26,894 nucleotides of DNA, from the NCBI GenBank assembly GCA_964195485.1, contig CAXMPG010000094.1:1-26894 (forward strand), read 5' to 3'. The notes below the pieces were generated by a model, which made no database searches, had not been told where the DNA came from, and saw nothing but the letters and a program-made list of their open reading frames with translations. Both the position numbers and the translations under genes were made by a program. Source of the DNA: CAJXZP01 sp964195485 (GTDB lineage Bacteria > Bacteroidota > Bacteroidia > Flavobacteriales_G > Salibacteraceae). Of the stretch, positions 26,388 through 26,894 are shown one piece after another (position 1 is the stretch's first letter; each line of letters begins with the position of its first letter).

Positions 26388-26873
26388 TTAGTCTATGTGA
26401 GAATTCACCCATTGTGACTGCTTTTTCTTCAAGAGGAATACAAAGGCTAACAAAAAGATTAATTCTACTTTAAATTCCGACTCAAAACCCTCCATAAAAT
26501 AAGGAGCAACCCACATTACAATTAGGCAAATAACCATTCCAATAACAGCATCAATGTAACCTAAGGTGATCGCCCAATCTTTCTCAAACCAAAGGCTATA
26601 TGCCGTAAATCCCTTAATGATAAAAAGTGAAATAACTAAGAGTCCCGTAAACGATAATGGCTCATTTGTTTCTATTCCATAAAACGACAAATTAAAAGTC
26701 ATTCCAAATGCCGCAAACGGCAAGCTAATGACTCCAATCACACCTACTAGCATAAATATCCATGAGAAGACTTTCACCCACCAAGGTAATAGCTGTCTCC
26801 GTCTTAACGGCACTTCTGCTTCTGGCTTTAGATCTAATCCTACATCTAAGACTTCCTCTCCAATTACTTCCAT
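26388..26873 (-). CDS. Unknown four-helix membrane protein
   Basis: A 161-residue protein that I do not recognise. Residues 1-30 are charged and cytosolic-looking (LKPEAEVPLRRRQ). Four hydrophobic segments follow at about 32-56, 74-95, 101-124 and 134-149, then a basic C-terminus (LLKKKQSQW). No signal peptide, catalytic motif or metal-binding pattern is visible. Its start lies 20 bases from the window end. It is upstream of the HAD gene on the same strand with a 41-base gap. Confidence 0.8.
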   Translation of the reverse strand: MEVIGEEVLDVGLDLKPEAEVPLRRRQLLPWWVKVFSWIFMLVGVIGVISLPFAAFGMTFNLSFYGIETNEPLSFTGLLVISLFIIKGFTAYSLWFEKDWAITLGYIDAVIGMVICLIVMWVAPYFMEGFESEFKVELIFLLAFVFLLKKKQSQWVNSHID

Positions 26874-26894
26874 TATATAGTTTACTCGTAAATT

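Overview
The window looks like the chromosome of a marine-type member of the Bacteroidota (Flavobacteriia). The supporting signs are low GC, two proteins with C-terminal type IX secretion (T9SS) sorting domains, SusC-free outer-membrane genes with Flavobacteriaceae-like sequences, no clear Shine-Dalgarno sites, at least one non-ATG start, and promoter-like TAnnTTTG boxes. The assignment rests on protein style and was not checked by a search.

Region 1 (1-6502). The C-terminal end of a T9SS cargo protein enters from the left and closes with a strong hairpin terminator. Two tandem hybrid histidine kinases follow, 12 bases apart. Both carry several PAS sensor domains, a HisKA/HATPase core and a receiver domain. 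Neither has a DNA-binding output domain, so they probably signal to a partner elsewhere.

Region 2 (6503-16967). After a 489-base gap comes a single 9.9-kb gene for a 3305-residue secreted giant. It has a signal peptide, about 2450 residues of Asn/Thr/Gly/Ser-rich beta-helix-like coils in eight higher-order units, an integrin-free adhesin-like C-terminal region and a T9SS sorting domain. Its tail closely resembles the fragment at 1-390, so two related giants flank the kinase pair. A 16-bp hairpin ends the gene.

Region 3 (17222-19577, minus strand). A compact operon encodes an outer-membrane porin, a membrane-anchored FMN-binding protein with an SGAT flavinylation motif, and a four-helix membrane protein with intramembrane histidines. 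Together they look like an envelope flavin/electron-transfer module and are the best candidate here for an under-described system.

Region 4 (19678-22699, minus strand). It holds a sulfate-assimilation reductase (CysH) followed 3 bases later by an NAD-dependent sugar epimerase/dehydratase, and upstream of these a secreted NamZ-type exo-N-acetylmuramidase (DUF1343).

Region 5 (22890-25504, plus strand). A LolC/E-FtsX-type permease, a small DUF3817 membrane protein and a PLP-dependent cysteine synthase/cystathionine beta-synthase-like enzyme are followed by a perfect palindromic terminator.

Region 6 (25614-26873, minus strand). It contains a KdsC-like HAD phosphatase with its own terminator, and an unknown four-helix membrane protein. 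No rRNA, tRNA, CRISPR array, IS element or prophage gene was seen.
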